Shown: positions 8,904 through 18,581 of the stretch, piece by piece
Layout of the letters: every line of letters begins with the position of its first letter
Position numbering within the stretch: the first letter of the stretch is position 1
Source of the DNA: JADHOX01 sp038120515
GTDB lineage: Bacteria > Pseudomonadota > Alphaproteobacteria > Rickettsiales > JABIRX01
Assembly (NCBI GenBank): GCA_038120515.1
Contig: JAYOLW010000013.1
Location: forward strand, 1-43,928
Length of the DNA stretch: 43,928 bases
Reading direction: 5' to 3'
Translations under genes and position numbers: made by a program
Notes under the pieces: model-generated
Database searches by the model: none
What the model saw: only the letters and a program-made list of their open reading frames with translations
What the model was told of the DNA's origin: nothing

Positions 8904-10037
8904 ATGTCCCAAGAAAATTTAGAAGATATTTTTATCGATAATATCGCTTTAGTAAATTATCGTAATTTTCAAAATTATTCATTAAATTTTAACAAAAAAA
9001 TCAATGTTATTTTTGGTCGTAATGGCATTGGAAAAACTAATATTTTAGAGGCAATTTCTTTATTTGCTCCAGGTAATGGTTTTAGAAAAGCCAAATTAAC
9101 TGATTTTAAAAATCAGTTTGCTAATGATAATGAATCAACTGGTTGGTTTATAAAACTTAATTTATCATCATCTAGAACTGGTAATAATAAGTTGATAACA
9201 GCTAAAGAAGATTTAAATAGTCGACGATCAATTACCTTAAATATTGAAAATAATTTATCACAATCTGATATCGTTAAATATTTAAATATTATCTGGCTCA
9301 CTCCACAAATTGATAATTTGTTAAATGAGGATCGTGAAAAAAGAAAAAAGTTTATAGATCGAATTGTTTTTAATTTTTATCACGATCATATTAAAAACCT
9401 TAATCTTCATGCCAAATTATTAAAAGAAAGAATGCGGATCTTGCATGGGTCTAATGATGATATTTGGTTAAATAACATTGAATGGCAAATTTCAGAACTT
9501 TCTAGTCAAATAGCCTATGCAAGAGTTGAAATAATCAATTATCTTAATCAAATTATATCTGAATGTAAGAATCAATTTCCGAAGGGAAAAATTATTATTA
9601 AATCTGAGATAGAAGAAAAAATCTTATTACATATAAAGCCACTCGAGCTAGAGGAGTTAATTAGAGAAAATTATAAAAAATTTAGGCAAAAAGATAAAAT
9701 TAAGAATTCTACGAGTTATGGCATACAAAAGTTTGATTTTGATTGCTTGCTTCAACAAAAAAATATCTCAGCAAAATTTTGTTCTACAGGTGAGCAAAAA
9801 TCCATGATTGTTATGATTAATCTTGCTTATGCAATTTTAAACCAAAAGCTTCTGAAGAAAAAACCAATTTTACTATTAGATGAATTCATTAGTCACATTG
9901 ATAAAAACAATATATCTGAGTTAATTAATGAGCTTATTAGCAATTCATCACAAACTTTTATTACTTCAACTGATTGTACAGTTTTTCATAATTATAATGA
10001 TAGTAGTTTTAATTATATTGATTTAGAAAATATTTAA
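8904..10037 (+). CDS. recF: DNA replication and repair protein RecF
   Basis: RecF loads RecA at gaps with RecO and RecR. The 377 residues contain the SMC/ABC-like ATPase elements: Walker A GRNGIGKT at 38-45, the signature STGEQKSMIVMI near 297, and Walker B KPILLLDEFISHID. The N-terminal IALVNYRNFQNYSLNFN is typical. It lies seven bases after dnaN. Its 3' end overlaps the convergent CcmG-like gene by 29 bases, so the last ten codons are read on both strands. recO is present at 32555-33301, consistent with a working RecFOR route. Confidence 0.95.
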   Translation: MSQENLEDIFIDNIALVNYRNFQNYSLNFNKKINVIFGRNGIGKTNILEAISLFAPGNGFRKAKLTDFKNQFANDNESTGWFIKLNLSSSRTGNNKLITAKEDLNSRRSITLNIENNLSQSDIVKYLNIIWLTPQIDNLLNEDREKRKKFIDRIVFNFYHDHIKNLNLHAKLLKERMRILHGSNDDIWLNNIEWQISELSSQIAYARVEIINYLNQIISECKNQFPKGKIIIKSEIEEKILLHIKPLELEELIRENYKKFRQKDKIKNSTSYGIQKFDFDCLLQQKNISAKFCSTGEQKSMIVMINLAYAILNQKLLKKKPILLLDEFISHIDKNNISELINELISNSSQTFITSTDCTVFHNYNDSSFNYIDLENI

Positions 10038-10542
10038 AACTTCCTGGTGTTATAATACCCTCAAAATGGGCTATGATTTTATTATCTTTATCAACTATAA
10101 TTGAGTTTGGAATAAAGTTTATTTTTAATTCTTTAGCAAAATTAGGGTTGATGATCATTACTGTGTTATGATAAAAATCCTCATTTTCAATAAGGTAACT
10201 AACTAAATCATATTGATTATCTTTCCAGGCAAAGCCGTAAATTGGAATTTGATATTTATTGTTAATATATCGTAAAATTTTATGCTGGAATTTACAATAA
10301 CTGCACCATGAAGCAAAAAAATTGATGATTCTAATATCTGAATCATCTGAAATGATCTCAGGCATAGTTACTTTTTTTCCATTAATTGACTTAAATAAAT
10401 ACTCGTTTGATATTGTTTTCCCGATTAATGGTGATTCAAAAATTTTTTTATATTTTGAATTATCCATTGATTTTATAATCGCAAATAATGCAGCAAACAT
10501 TATCAACAAAAATAATAATTTTTGTTTTTTTGAATAATTCAT
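10009..10542 (-). CDS. Membrane-anchored thioredoxin-like protein, CcmG/DsbE or TlpA type
   Basis: 177 residues with a single N-terminal hydrophobic anchor (about residues 8-24), so the thioredoxin domain is predicted to face the periplasm. The redox motif is WCSYC with Cys-80 and Cys-83, preceded by IINFFAS as in TlpA-like folds. FIPNSIIVDKDNKI supplies the cis-proline region and HFEG resembles the end of CcmG domains. In cytochrome c maturation CcmG reduces the apocytochrome; the general TlpA family does other thiol reductions, and I cannot tell which applies since no other ccm gene is here. It begins two bases after icd in the same direction and overlaps recF by 29 bases tail to tail. Confidence 0.75.
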   Translation of the reverse strand: MNYSKKQKLLFLLIMFAALFAIIKSMDNSKYKKIFESPLIGKTISNEYLFKSINGKKVTMPEIISDDSDIRIINFFASWCSYCKFQHKILRYINNKYQIPIYGFAWKDNQYDLVSYLIENEDFYHNTVMIINPNFAKELKINFIPNSIIVDKDNKIIAHFEGIITPGSFKYFLNQYN

Positions 10543-10544
10543 TT

Positions 10545-11759
10545 TTAATTTATATTCTCAATTAATCTTGTTTGTATTGATTTGAGAAAATCTTGAGTAT
10601 TAAGAAATTTAGGATTTTGAGCATTAATCAATATTGCAATATCTTTAGTATAAGCCCCAGATTCTACAGTTTGAATAATAGATTGCTCTAATTTATGACA
10701 AAATTTTAATAAATCATGATTATCATCTAATTTGGCTCTATGGGCTAGACCCCTACTCCATGCAAAAATTGATGCTATTGGGTTAGTTGAAGTATTCTCG
10801 CCTTTCTGAAAAACTCTGTAATGTCTAGTTACAGTTCCGTGTGCCGCTTCTGATTCAACAGTTTGACCATCTGGGCTAACGAGTATTGAGCTCATAAGTC
10901 CAAGTGAGCCAAAGCCTTGAGCCAATGAGTCTGATTGAACATCACCATCATAATTTTTACATGCCCAGACAAATTTTCCTTCAGTTTTGAGAGCAAAGGC
11001 AACCATATCATCAATCAATCGATGCTCATACCATATTTGATTTTGGTCAAATTTTTCTTTAAATTCAGCATCATAAATTCTTTGAAAAATATCAACGAAT
11101 TCTTGATCATAAATTTTTAAAATTGTGTTTTTAGTAGATAAATAAAGTGGCCATTTTTTAGCTATTGCCATGTTAAAACAGCTTCTGGCAAAACCTTCAA
11201 TAGAGTTTTTAGTATTAAACATTGCCATAGCAATTGATTCATGATCAAACTCTTGGATATCAAATAACTCTTCTTTTCCAGTATTTGTTACATATCTAAA
11301 TTGTAATTTTCCAGGCTCATTAAATTTTAATTCAGTTGCTTTATACTGATCACCAAATGCATGTCTACCTATACAAATTGGATATTTCCAGTTATTAACA
11401 ATCCTTGGTACATTACTTATAATGATTGGTTCTCTAAATACCGTACCACCAATTATTGATCTTATGGTTGCATTAGGAGATTTATAAATTTTTTGTAAAT
11501 TAAATTCTTCAAGTCTAGCTTGATTTGCAGTAATAGTAGCACATTTTATTGCAACTTTAATATCTTTAGTAGCTTCAGCAGAGTCAATTGTTACCTGGTC
11601 ATCAGTTTTATCTCTTTCAGTAATAGATAAATCAAAATATTTAATATCAAGATCAATAAATGGATAAATTAGATCTTCTTTAATCCACTGCCACATAACA
11701 CGTGCCATTTCATCTCCGTCCATCTCAACGATAGGATTTTGTACCTTAATTTTATTCAT
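10545..11759 (-). CDS. icd: NADP-dependent isocitrate dehydrogenase
   Basis: TCA-cycle oxidative decarboxylation of isocitrate to 2-oxoglutarate. At 404 residues it belongs to the dimeric type II group shared by many alphaproteobacteria and eukaryotes: NPIVEMDGDEMARVMW at the start, TDDQVTIDSAEATK, KSPNATIRSIIGGTVFREPI (substrate-binding Ser/Asn/Arg), GRHAFGDQYKAT, then the catalytic-metal region NYDGDVQSDSLAQGFGSLGL and the NADP-binding EAAHGTVTRHY. It sits in the minus-strand run downstream of the fatty-acid oxidation genes (13 bases after the acyltransferase fusion, two bases before the thioredoxin gene). Placement suggests co-expression of acetyl-CoA supply and oxidation, which is inference. 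Confidence 0.96.
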   Translation of the reverse strand: MNKIKVQNPIVEMDGDEMARVMWQWIKEDLIYPFIDLDIKYFDLSITERDKTDDQVTIDSAEATKDIKVAIKCATITANQARLEEFNLQKIYKSPNATIRSIIGGTVFREPIIISNVPRIVNNWKYPICIGRHAFGDQYKATELKFNEPGKLQFRYVTNTGKEELFDIQEFDHESIAMAMFNTKNSIEGFARSCFNMAIAKKWPLYLSTKNTILKIYDQEFVDIFQRIYDAEFKEKFDQNQIWYEHRLIDDMVAFALKTEGKFVWACKNYDGDVQSDSLAQGFGSLGLMSSILVSPDGQTVESEAAHGTVTRHYRVFQKGENTSTNPIASIFAWSRGLAHRAKLDDNHDLLKFCHKLEQSIIQTVESGAYTKDIAILINAQNPKFLNTQDFLKSIQTRLIENIN

Positions 11760-11772
11760 AATATTTCTTCTT

Positions 11773-13914
11773 TCAAAATAGCTTTTTCAAATAGTCGGTA
11801 ATTTGATTAAAAACCATTTGTCTATTTTTGTCGGTTATAATTACATGTTTGTCAAAATCAAGCATTAACAATTCCTTTCTGTTTGAGCTAATTTTGTTAT
11901 ATATTAATCTGCCACTTTTGGGATTAACTACAGGGTCTTTATCAGCTTGAATAATTAATATTGGTGAAGTAATCTTGTTAAGATTATTATCACAATTCTC
12001 CATTAGTTTAGAAAGCTCATAAACACCTTTAAGATAATTCACAGAATAATTTATGTGAGGATTTTCAGGTTTATCGATAATATATTCTTTTTTCCCTTTT
12101 TCAGATTCAAATTTATCTAATAGTTCATTCCAGAAATGCACAGTCGGAACTAAATTTACCTTAATATCATTTAATTTTAATGCTGAGTTAATTGAAATTA
12201 TGCCATCTATATTATTTTGTTTTTCGCTGGCAAGTTTAAGAGCTAATAAGCCACCAGTTGAAAAACCTGCAGCTACTATCTTTTTGCATTTTTGTTTTAA
12301 AATTAGATAACCAGTATAATAAGATTGATACCAATCTTCCCATTCTATATATTTTAAATTTATCGGTGCAGTTCCATGGCCTTTAAGTCGAGTAACATAA
12401 ACATGATAGCCATGAAAATTTAAATGTTGTGCTAATGATTTTACCTCCTCAGGTGATGATTTATAGCCATGTGAAACAATAACTCCAACTTCTAATTTTC
12501 CTTCTAAATAATATGGTTTGCAGTTTTCACGATCTTTTGATAATTCGCTATCGAAATATTTTTCATAATCGTAAAAATATTTTTTTTGGTCAGACTTACA
12601 CATGATCTCAAATGTTTTATTTGTGAGATCTATTTCTGACAAACTACAATTGTTTTTAATGATTCGAATAATATTTGGAAATCTATCAATCTCATTCATT
12701 AAAATTCTAAGTGTATTACTTATCCTTAATTTATGAAAACTGATATCTCTATCTATTACATCATGATTAAGGAAAATTGTCTCATCTTTTATATTAATAA
12801 GCCCTTGTTCAAGAGCAAGTTTAGTTACAGAGTCTAAATATTTGTTATCATCTTCGAAAATAATTTTTTCTAGATTATCTTTAATTGATTCATGTAATGA
12901 GTGGATTTTTTCCTTTCTGATTTCTTGAGAAATTACATAAATTAAATTTTTAAAATAATCTTTTGTTAATTTCTTACCATCAAAATTGTCAAATATACCA
13001 GCTACTATATGGTCTATATTTATATAGGTGTTATTATATATTTCGCGCATAAAATAATTAGTTAGACGATATCTAAAATATTTTATGACCATGTCATTTT
13101 TAGTTTCTTGAGAAATCAAAGGAATTTTATGAAATAATTGTCTATGCCCTTTTATATATTCATATACATTTATTGGCCTAGAAAAATGTAATGTAATTTC
13201 AGAGTTAAAAATCAAATTTCCTTCAATTTCTAATTCTTCTAAAACCCTCTCAGGAAGGTTACCTAGAAATTTTTTTGATAATCTTAGCACTGGATTATTA
13301 CCTGGCCTTATCGGATAATAATTAATTGATATTGGAACAATATATAGAGGTTTTGGTGTTATAATTTCATTATCTTCGATAAAGAATTTTTTCCGAAATT
13401 CAGATATAAATAATTTGTCTTCTAAGCGTTGGGCATTAATATATTCTTTTTTTAATAATTCATTTTTAATAGCCAGAACAGCTGAACCGGTTTTTACTGT
13501 ATCTGTTTCATTATCTAGATGAAAAATGTATTTTTTCTTACTGGTAATAAATTTGTTTTTAATCATCCTGCCTTCAGGATATATAAGCCAGTCATGTCTA
13601 CCAGTAAGTAAATCACCTGTGATGATTTCACTTCTTGATTTATTACTAGTTGCAACGGTTCCCATAGATGTGAGATATTTTCCAAGACCACCAACAAAAA
13701 GTTTTTGACTTGCAAGAGATCTTACCTTCCTGTTACAATTTTTAAAAATCATGTAAGGTAAGATAAAGGTTTCTGATCGAGTAAAATGATTCGCTACAAA
13801 TAATATAGGACCATCTGGAATGTTTTCAGTCCCTTCAACTTTTAATTTTGAATTAACGATTTTTTCTAAGATGTTAATTACTACTCCTGTAGATCTAAAA
13901 ATAAAACCAGGCAC
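11773..13914 (-). CDS. PlsC-type acyltransferase fused to alpha/beta hydrolase
   Basis: 713 residues starting at GTG 13914. The N-terminal half (about 25-280) is a PlsC-like acyltransferase: ILFVANHFTRSE carries the NHx4 motif with Glu-48 where Asp is usual, and LIYPEGRMIKN matches the PEG motif. The C-terminal part (about 478-713) is an alpha/beta hydrolase: VIVSHGYKSSPEE forms the oxyanion region, AAGFSTGG the nucleophile elbow with Ser about 552, QADKD supplies the Asp near 658-660 and DKHV the His near 690, resembling monoglyceride lipase/carboxylesterases. A middle helical stretch joins them. It lies five bases after fadE, so its substrates are probably acyl chains in lipid or acyl-CoA form; whether it builds or remodels lipids is not known. 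Confidence 0.83.
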   Translation of the reverse strand: MPGFIFRSTGVVINILEKIVNSKLKVEGTENIPDGPILFVANHFTRSETFILPYMIFKNCNRKVRSLASQKLFVGGLGKYLTSMGTVATSNKSRSEIITGDLLTGRHDWLIYPEGRMIKNKFITSKKKYIFHLDNETDTVKTGSAVLAIKNELLKKEYINAQRLEDKLFISEFRKKFFIEDNEIITPKPLYIVPISINYYPIRPGNNPVLRLSKKFLGNLPERVLEELEIEGNLIFNSEITLHFSRPINVYEYIKGHRQLFHKIPLISQETKNDMVIKYFRYRLTNYFMREIYNNTYINIDHIVAGIFDNFDGKKLTKDYFKNLIYVISQEIRKEKIHSLHESIKDNLEKIIFEDDNKYLDSVTKLALEQGLINIKDETIFLNHDVIDRDISFHKLRISNTLRILMNEIDRFPNIIRIIKNNCSLSEIDLTNKTFEIMCKSDQKKYFYDYEKYFDSELSKDRENCKPYYLEGKLEVGVIVSHGYKSSPEEVKSLAQHLNFHGYHVYVTRLKGHGTAPINLKYIEWEDWYQSYYTGYLILKQKCKKIVAAGFSTGGLLALKLASEKQNNIDGIISINSALKLNDIKVNLVPTVHFWNELLDKFESEKGKKEYIIDKPENPHINYSVNYLKGVYELSKLMENCDNNLNKITSPILIIQADKDPVVNPKSGRLIYNKISSNRKELLMLDFDKHVIITDKNRQMVFNQITDYLKKLF

Positions 13915-13919
13915 TATTT

Positions 13920-16355
13920 TTATATAGTTGGATTTTGCATTTTACTAGAAAGATAATCACTTATTTCATATGCATCAACTTCATACAAATCATCAATTAA
14001 CTTATCATATTCCTGTAGCTTCTTACCCACCTCTTTTGGTATGATCTCATTTTTAATTAAAAATTGCACTGTAAGCTTAGTATTATGCTCCCTTTCAATA
14101 TGTTTAATATGTTTTTTAATATCATATAATTCAATTGATAATTCAAATGCTCTATCTAATTTAACCATAATATCAGATCCATTACCAGGGTAGACAAGAT
14201 TCATAAGATTGTTTCTTCTTTTATCATTTTTCATTAAAGAATTTGCAAGGCTTGCTTTAAGATGGTCAGATGGTGCTCCTGATAATGGGTTAATTCTTGC
14301 ATATAATGCTACTAAGTTTCTTAACATTAATCCTAGGATACCATTACCAAAATTTCTAAAGATCCCTTGAAAACTATTATCAATCTCAGCAAAACATTGT
14401 TTTAAAGCATATTTAACATAAATTTTTTCTGCTTTTGGAGATTTGTTGGCTTCAAATCTTCTAATTAAAGCAATAGCAAAGAAAATATTGGACATAACAT
14501 CTCCAAATCTTGCACTTAGCATTTCTTTACGTTTCATGTTACCTCCAAATCTTGCAAGAGCTAGATCAGAAAAAAATGCAAAACTACTAGATGCCCAAAG
14601 GATTTTTCTTTTTGCCGCACCTATAGTGCCAAATGAAAGAGGGCTGGCAAAATGTCCTCTTGTAAGGCTTAAAATAACAGATCTAACACTATTTCTAATA
14701 AAATGTTTAACATGTTTAAACAATACATAATCAAATTTGCCGAAATCTTTACTTTCGATAGCAAGAACTTCTTCATAAGAGTATTTGTGACATCTTATAG
14801 CACCCTGTCCAAATATAATTAAGCTTCTTGTCATAATATTTGAACCTTCAACTGTAATACCAATTGGAACTCCTGCATAGGGAGAGGCTAAAAGATTCCT
14901 TGGGCCTCGGCAAATTGCACTACCTGCTAAAATATCCATACCATCATTTATGATTTTTCTAAAAGTTTCGGTAAAATGATATTTGGCAATAGCATTAATT
15001 ACAGATGGTTTATGTCCATTATCAATACTGCTTGCAATAAACACTCTTGCCGATTCAAGCATATAAGTTCTAGCAGCAATATTGGCCATGACTTCTTGAA
15101 TTCCTTCAAACTTACCAATTGAAATACCAAATTGTTCACGAATCGTTGCATAATTTCCAACTACTTTACTAACTAATTGTGCGCCGCCTAGACTAGTAGC
15201 AGGTAATGAAATACCCCTACCAATGGCTAAACATTCCATAAGCATTTTCCAGCCATGACCATAGCCTTCAAGGCCACCAATAATATCTTCTGGTTCGATG
15301 ATTACATCTTTACCATTAATTGGAGAATTTACAAAAGGAACATTCAATGGATCATGTCTTCTTTCAATTCTAAGTCCTTCTGAATTTCTTTTTAGTAATG
15401 CAAGTGTTATTACAGGTTCAGTTCCTTGTCCTAATAAATTATTAGGGTCTTTAAGATAAAATGCTAAGCCAATGACAGTTGCAACATTTCCTAAAGTGAT
15501 ATAACGTTTTTTAAAGTTTAATTTGATTTTGATCTTTTTATCTTTGCTATCTTGAAAAACTACTCCTTCAGCATTAATAGAAGTTGCATCAGATCCAGCT
15601 TTGGGTTCAGTAAGTCCAAAACATGGTATTTCTTTTCCAGATGCAAGTCTTGGTAGATAATAATCTTTTTGTTTTGTTGTTCCGTATTTTATTATTAATT
15701 CAGCTGGGCCCAATGAATTTGGTACCATAACTGTTATTGCCAGTGTTTGTGATCTTGTAGCTAATTTTGCAATAACTGAAGATTGACCTAATGCAGAAAA
15801 GCCTAGGCCACCATATTTTTTAGGAATAATCATTCCAAAGAATTTTTCTTTTTTTAAATATGCCCAAACATTTTTTGGTAAATCTCTTTCTGTTGTAACT
15901 TTCCAATCATCAGTAATTTTACATAGTTGGTTTACTTCATTATCAAGAAACGATTGTTCAGTTTTTGATAATTTATTAAAAGGCTCATTGAAAATTTTTT
16001 TAAGATCGGGCTTTCCAGAGAATATATCTTCATCTATCCAAGTGTTACCAGCTCTTAATGCAGTTTTTTCAGTATCTGAAATACGAGGGATCATATTCAT
16101 ATATTTCATCATAGCAAGTAATGGGCTGGTAAGAAAACACCTTCTTATTGGACGAATGATAAAAAATAAATTAGCAGCGATATAAATTATATTTGTTAAA
16201 TCTGAGGGAGAGAAATATTGAATATATAAAAATCCAAGAACACTATATAGCCAAAAATAGGCCCCATGATATAAAAGTAAAATCGTTGTAATGCCACCAA
16301 GCATTAAATAATAGCAACTGGGTATTGAAGAAAATAAGATTATTAGATCACTCAT
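13920..16355 (-). CDS. fadE: Acyl-CoA dehydrogenase, long FadE type
   Basis: First dehydrogenation of beta-oxidation. I start at ATG 16355 (MSDLIILFSSIPSCYY), giving 811 residues; the longer frame begins with TTG and adds 17 atypical residues. E. coli FadE is about 814. Two N-terminal hydrophobic segments (to about residue 45) suggest membrane association, followed by the dehydrogenase core with CFGLTEPKAGSDATS, the flavin region, VEGSNIMTRSLIIFGQGAIR and a C-terminal DUF1974-like helical region (PLSGAPSDHLKASLANSLMK). A gap of 105 bases separates it from fadJ; a weak TTGAAA-17-TTATGA match at 16436-16408 on the minus strand could give a second promoter. The fusion gene follows after five bases. 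Confidence 0.93.
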   Translation of the reverse strand: MSDLIILFSSIPSCYYLMLGGITTILLLYHGAYFWLYSVLGFLYIQYFSPSDLTNIIYIAANLFFIIRPIRRCFLTSPLLAMMKYMNMIPRISDTEKTALRAGNTWIDEDIFSGKPDLKKIFNEPFNKLSKTEQSFLDNEVNQLCKITDDWKVTTERDLPKNVWAYLKKEKFFGMIIPKKYGGLGFSALGQSSVIAKLATRSQTLAITVMVPNSLGPAELIIKYGTTKQKDYYLPRLASGKEIPCFGLTEPKAGSDATSINAEGVVFQDSKDKKIKIKLNFKKRYITLGNVATVIGLAFYLKDPNNLLGQGTEPVITLALLKRNSEGLRIERRHDPLNVPFVNSPINGKDVIIEPEDIIGGLEGYGHGWKMLMECLAIGRGISLPATSLGGAQLVSKVVGNYATIREQFGISIGKFEGIQEVMANIAARTYMLESARVFIASSIDNGHKPSVINAIAKYHFTETFRKIINDGMDILAGSAICRGPRNLLASPYAGVPIGITVEGSNIMTRSLIIFGQGAIRCHKYSYEEVLAIESKDFGKFDYVLFKHVKHFIRNSVRSVILSLTRGHFASPLSFGTIGAAKRKILWASSSFAFFSDLALARFGGNMKRKEMLSARFGDVMSNIFFAIALIRRFEANKSPKAEKIYVKYALKQCFAEIDNSFQGIFRNFGNGILGLMLRNLVALYARINPLSGAPSDHLKASLANSLMKNDKRRNNLMNLVYPGNGSDIMVKLDRAFELSIELYDIKKHIKHIEREHNTKLTVQFLIKNEIIPKEVGKKLQEYDKLIDDLYEVDAYEISDYLSSKMQNPTI

Positions 16356-16460
16356 AATGAAGAATTTTGCGTTATTTCTATAAAATATTAAACACTCAAA
16401 TCTCAACTCATAAAATCATCATAACCTATTTTTCAACAGATATAAAACAAAAAATTATTT

Positions 16461-18581
16461 CTAATAAAATTTCTTATTTTGTTCGGCCATTTTGATAATT
16501 AAATCAGAAGGTTTATATCGTGATGAAACTTTGTCAGCAAGATTATTTAATTTATTTAAAATATTTTCAATTCCTATAGAATCTGCGTATTTTAATAACC
16601 CACCTCTAAAAGCCGGAAAACCAGTGCCCATTATCATCGCAAGGTCTAATTGTTCAGCATTTTTTACAATTTCTTCTTCAAGACATTTGCTAGCTTCATT
16701 AACCATTATTAAAATTAATCTGTCTATAATTTCATCGTTACGAATGTTTTTGGATGTTGTGCAAATTTTCTCAATTTGATTATTAATAATAATTTCTTTG
16801 CCTTTATATAGATAAAAACCTTTTCCAGATTTCTTACCTAATAGTTTCATTTCATTATAAATTTTATCAATTAATGGAGAAACATTCATTCTCTCACCAA
16901 ATCCCTTCTCAAGTATTTTTGCAACTTTATAACCGACGTCAATTCCAACATTGTCAGCAAGCGTTAATGGCCCCATTGGCATTCCAAAATCGGTTATTAC
17001 GTTATCAATTTTTTGGATATCACTAATCTCATCAAGTAAAAAAGCTGCTTCATTAAGATAAGGAAGTAGAATCCTGTTAACAAGAAATCCAGGCGCATCT
17101 TTAACTAATATTGGAGTCTTGCCTGCTTTATAACTTAAATCAATAATTGTTTGAATAGTGTTTTTACTTGTTTTTTCATGAGGTATAACCTCAACTAAAG
17201 GCATTCTATTAACTGGGTTAAAAAAATGCATTCCAATAAATCTTTCAGGTTTTTTGAATGCTTTTGCCATCTCAGTAATTGATAATGATGAAGTATTACT
17301 TGCGACAATTGTGTCTTTATTGATATGCTTCTCAAGTTCTGTAAAACTTGATTTTTTTATATCAAGATCTTCAATTATAGCTTCAATTACAAGATCCATA
17401 TTTTTAAAGCCATTAAAATTTAAACCATATGTAACCAGGTCCTTTTTAAGACCAATCTCGCGATCATTATATTTTCGAATTTTCTTTAATTGACTATAGA
17501 TTTTGTCAATTTGTTTATAACCAAGTGCTACAGCTTTAAGGTTAATATCTTTAATCCTTACCGGAATACCACATTTAGACATAAGCCATGCGATACCACC
17601 ACCCATAATTCCGGCGCCAAGAGTTGCTGCATTGTTTATATCTTTTGGTTTTATAGTTTTGCTTAGTTTATTGTCTTTTTTTAATGCTTCATTGGCAAAA
17701 TATAATCCAATTAAGTTTTTGCATTTATCAGTAATTACCAATTCACTGAAGGCTTTTAATTCAAGATCTAAGCCTTTTTTTAAACTACCTCTGTATGAAT
17801 CTTTTATTACTTCTAATGCTGATAATGGAGCTGGATAATGACCAAATGTTTTTTTTATTACATTTTGTTTAGCTTTTTTTAGAATTAAGGAATCTAAAAA
17901 GCTTAATTTATCAATAAATTTTTTACGTCTTTTTAATATCTTAGTTTTTTCACTATCTTGTTTTATTCTTTGAATAAATGCTGCTATTTTTTCCTCTTTA
18001 TATTCTTCTGGGAAAAAACCATCAGTAAAACCAATTTTAAAAGCTTTTTTGTAATCTATTGTTTTTCCAGTCAATATTAAAGGCAGACTCTGCATTAATC
18101 CAACTAGTCTTGGCAATCTCTGTGTGCCACCAAAACCAGGAATAACGCCAAGATTGACTTCTGGTAGAGCTATTTTAACATTTTTAGATTTGCTTGTTAA
18201 ACGATAATCAAAACATAAAGCAAGTTCAGTTCCACCACCCATAGTAGTTCCATTTATATAGCATATTGTGTCACATTTTAGATCTGCTATTAATGAAAGA
18301 ATTTCTTGACCTTGTTTAACTTTTAATAAGGCATCTTTTTTGTCATTTAAATCTTTGATTTCGCTAATATCCGCACCAGCAATAAAGTTAGTTGGTTTTG
18401 CACTTTCAAAAATGAAAGTTTTGATATTTTTGTTATTAGCAATTTCTTTTATATGAGTTTCCAACTCTATTAATATTTCAGATTTTAAAATATTAACTTT
18501 CGAATCTATGCTATCAAAAGTTAGAGTTGCAATTTCCTTGTTTGTTATTTTTAAAACAAATGAATGATTACTTGCTGTCAT
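16461..18581 (-). CDS. fadJ: Bifunctional enoyl-CoA hydratase / 3-hydroxyacyl-CoA dehydrogenase
   Basis: Catalyses the two middle steps of beta-oxidation. I use ATG 18581 (MTASNHSFVLKITN, 706 residues) because it overlaps the fadI stop as TAATG; an ATG at 18629 would add 16 residues read through the fadI end. The N-terminal crotonase domain contains FIAGADISEIKDL and GGGTELALCFDYRL then LPEVNLGVIPGFGGTQRL (catalytic Glu residues retained). The dehydrogenase half has the NAD fold AATLGAGIMGGGIAWLMSKC and FIGMHFFNPVNRMPLVEVIP with the catalytic His, plus the two C-terminal domains (APGFLVNRILLPYLNEA). FadJ rather than FadB is chosen from the pairing with a FadI-like thiolase; the boundary between the names is soft. 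Confidence 0.94.
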   Translation of the reverse strand: MTASNHSFVLKITNKEIATLTFDSIDSKVNILKSEILIELETHIKEIANNKNIKTFIFESAKPTNFIAGADISEIKDLNDKKDALLKVKQGQEILSLIADLKCDTICYINGTTMGGGTELALCFDYRLTSKSKNVKIALPEVNLGVIPGFGGTQRLPRLVGLMQSLPLILTGKTIDYKKAFKIGFTDGFFPEEYKEEKIAAFIQRIKQDSEKTKILKRRKKFIDKLSFLDSLILKKAKQNVIKKTFGHYPAPLSALEVIKDSYRGSLKKGLDLELKAFSELVITDKCKNLIGLYFANEALKKDNKLSKTIKPKDINNAATLGAGIMGGGIAWLMSKCGIPVRIKDINLKAVALGYKQIDKIYSQLKKIRKYNDREIGLKKDLVTYGLNFNGFKNMDLVIEAIIEDLDIKKSSFTELEKHINKDTIVASNTSSLSITEMAKAFKKPERFIGMHFFNPVNRMPLVEVIPHEKTSKNTIQTIIDLSYKAGKTPILVKDAPGFLVNRILLPYLNEAAFLLDEISDIQKIDNVITDFGMPMGPLTLADNVGIDVGYKVAKILEKGFGERMNVSPLIDKIYNEMKLLGKKSGKGFYLYKGKEIIINNQIEKICTTSKNIRNDEIIDRLILIMVNEASKCLEEEIVKNAEQLDLAMIMGTGFPAFRGGLLKYADSIGIENILNKLNNLADKVSSRYKPSDLIIKMAEQNKKFY

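Noticed and set aside
14443..14730. 95-residue plus-strand frame inside fadE
   Set aside because: Antisense to the conserved C-terminal FadE domain; no ribosome site or homology cue.
16492..16779. 95-residue plus-strand frame inside fadJ
   Set aside because: Antisense to the C-terminal FadJ domain, one of several such frames there.
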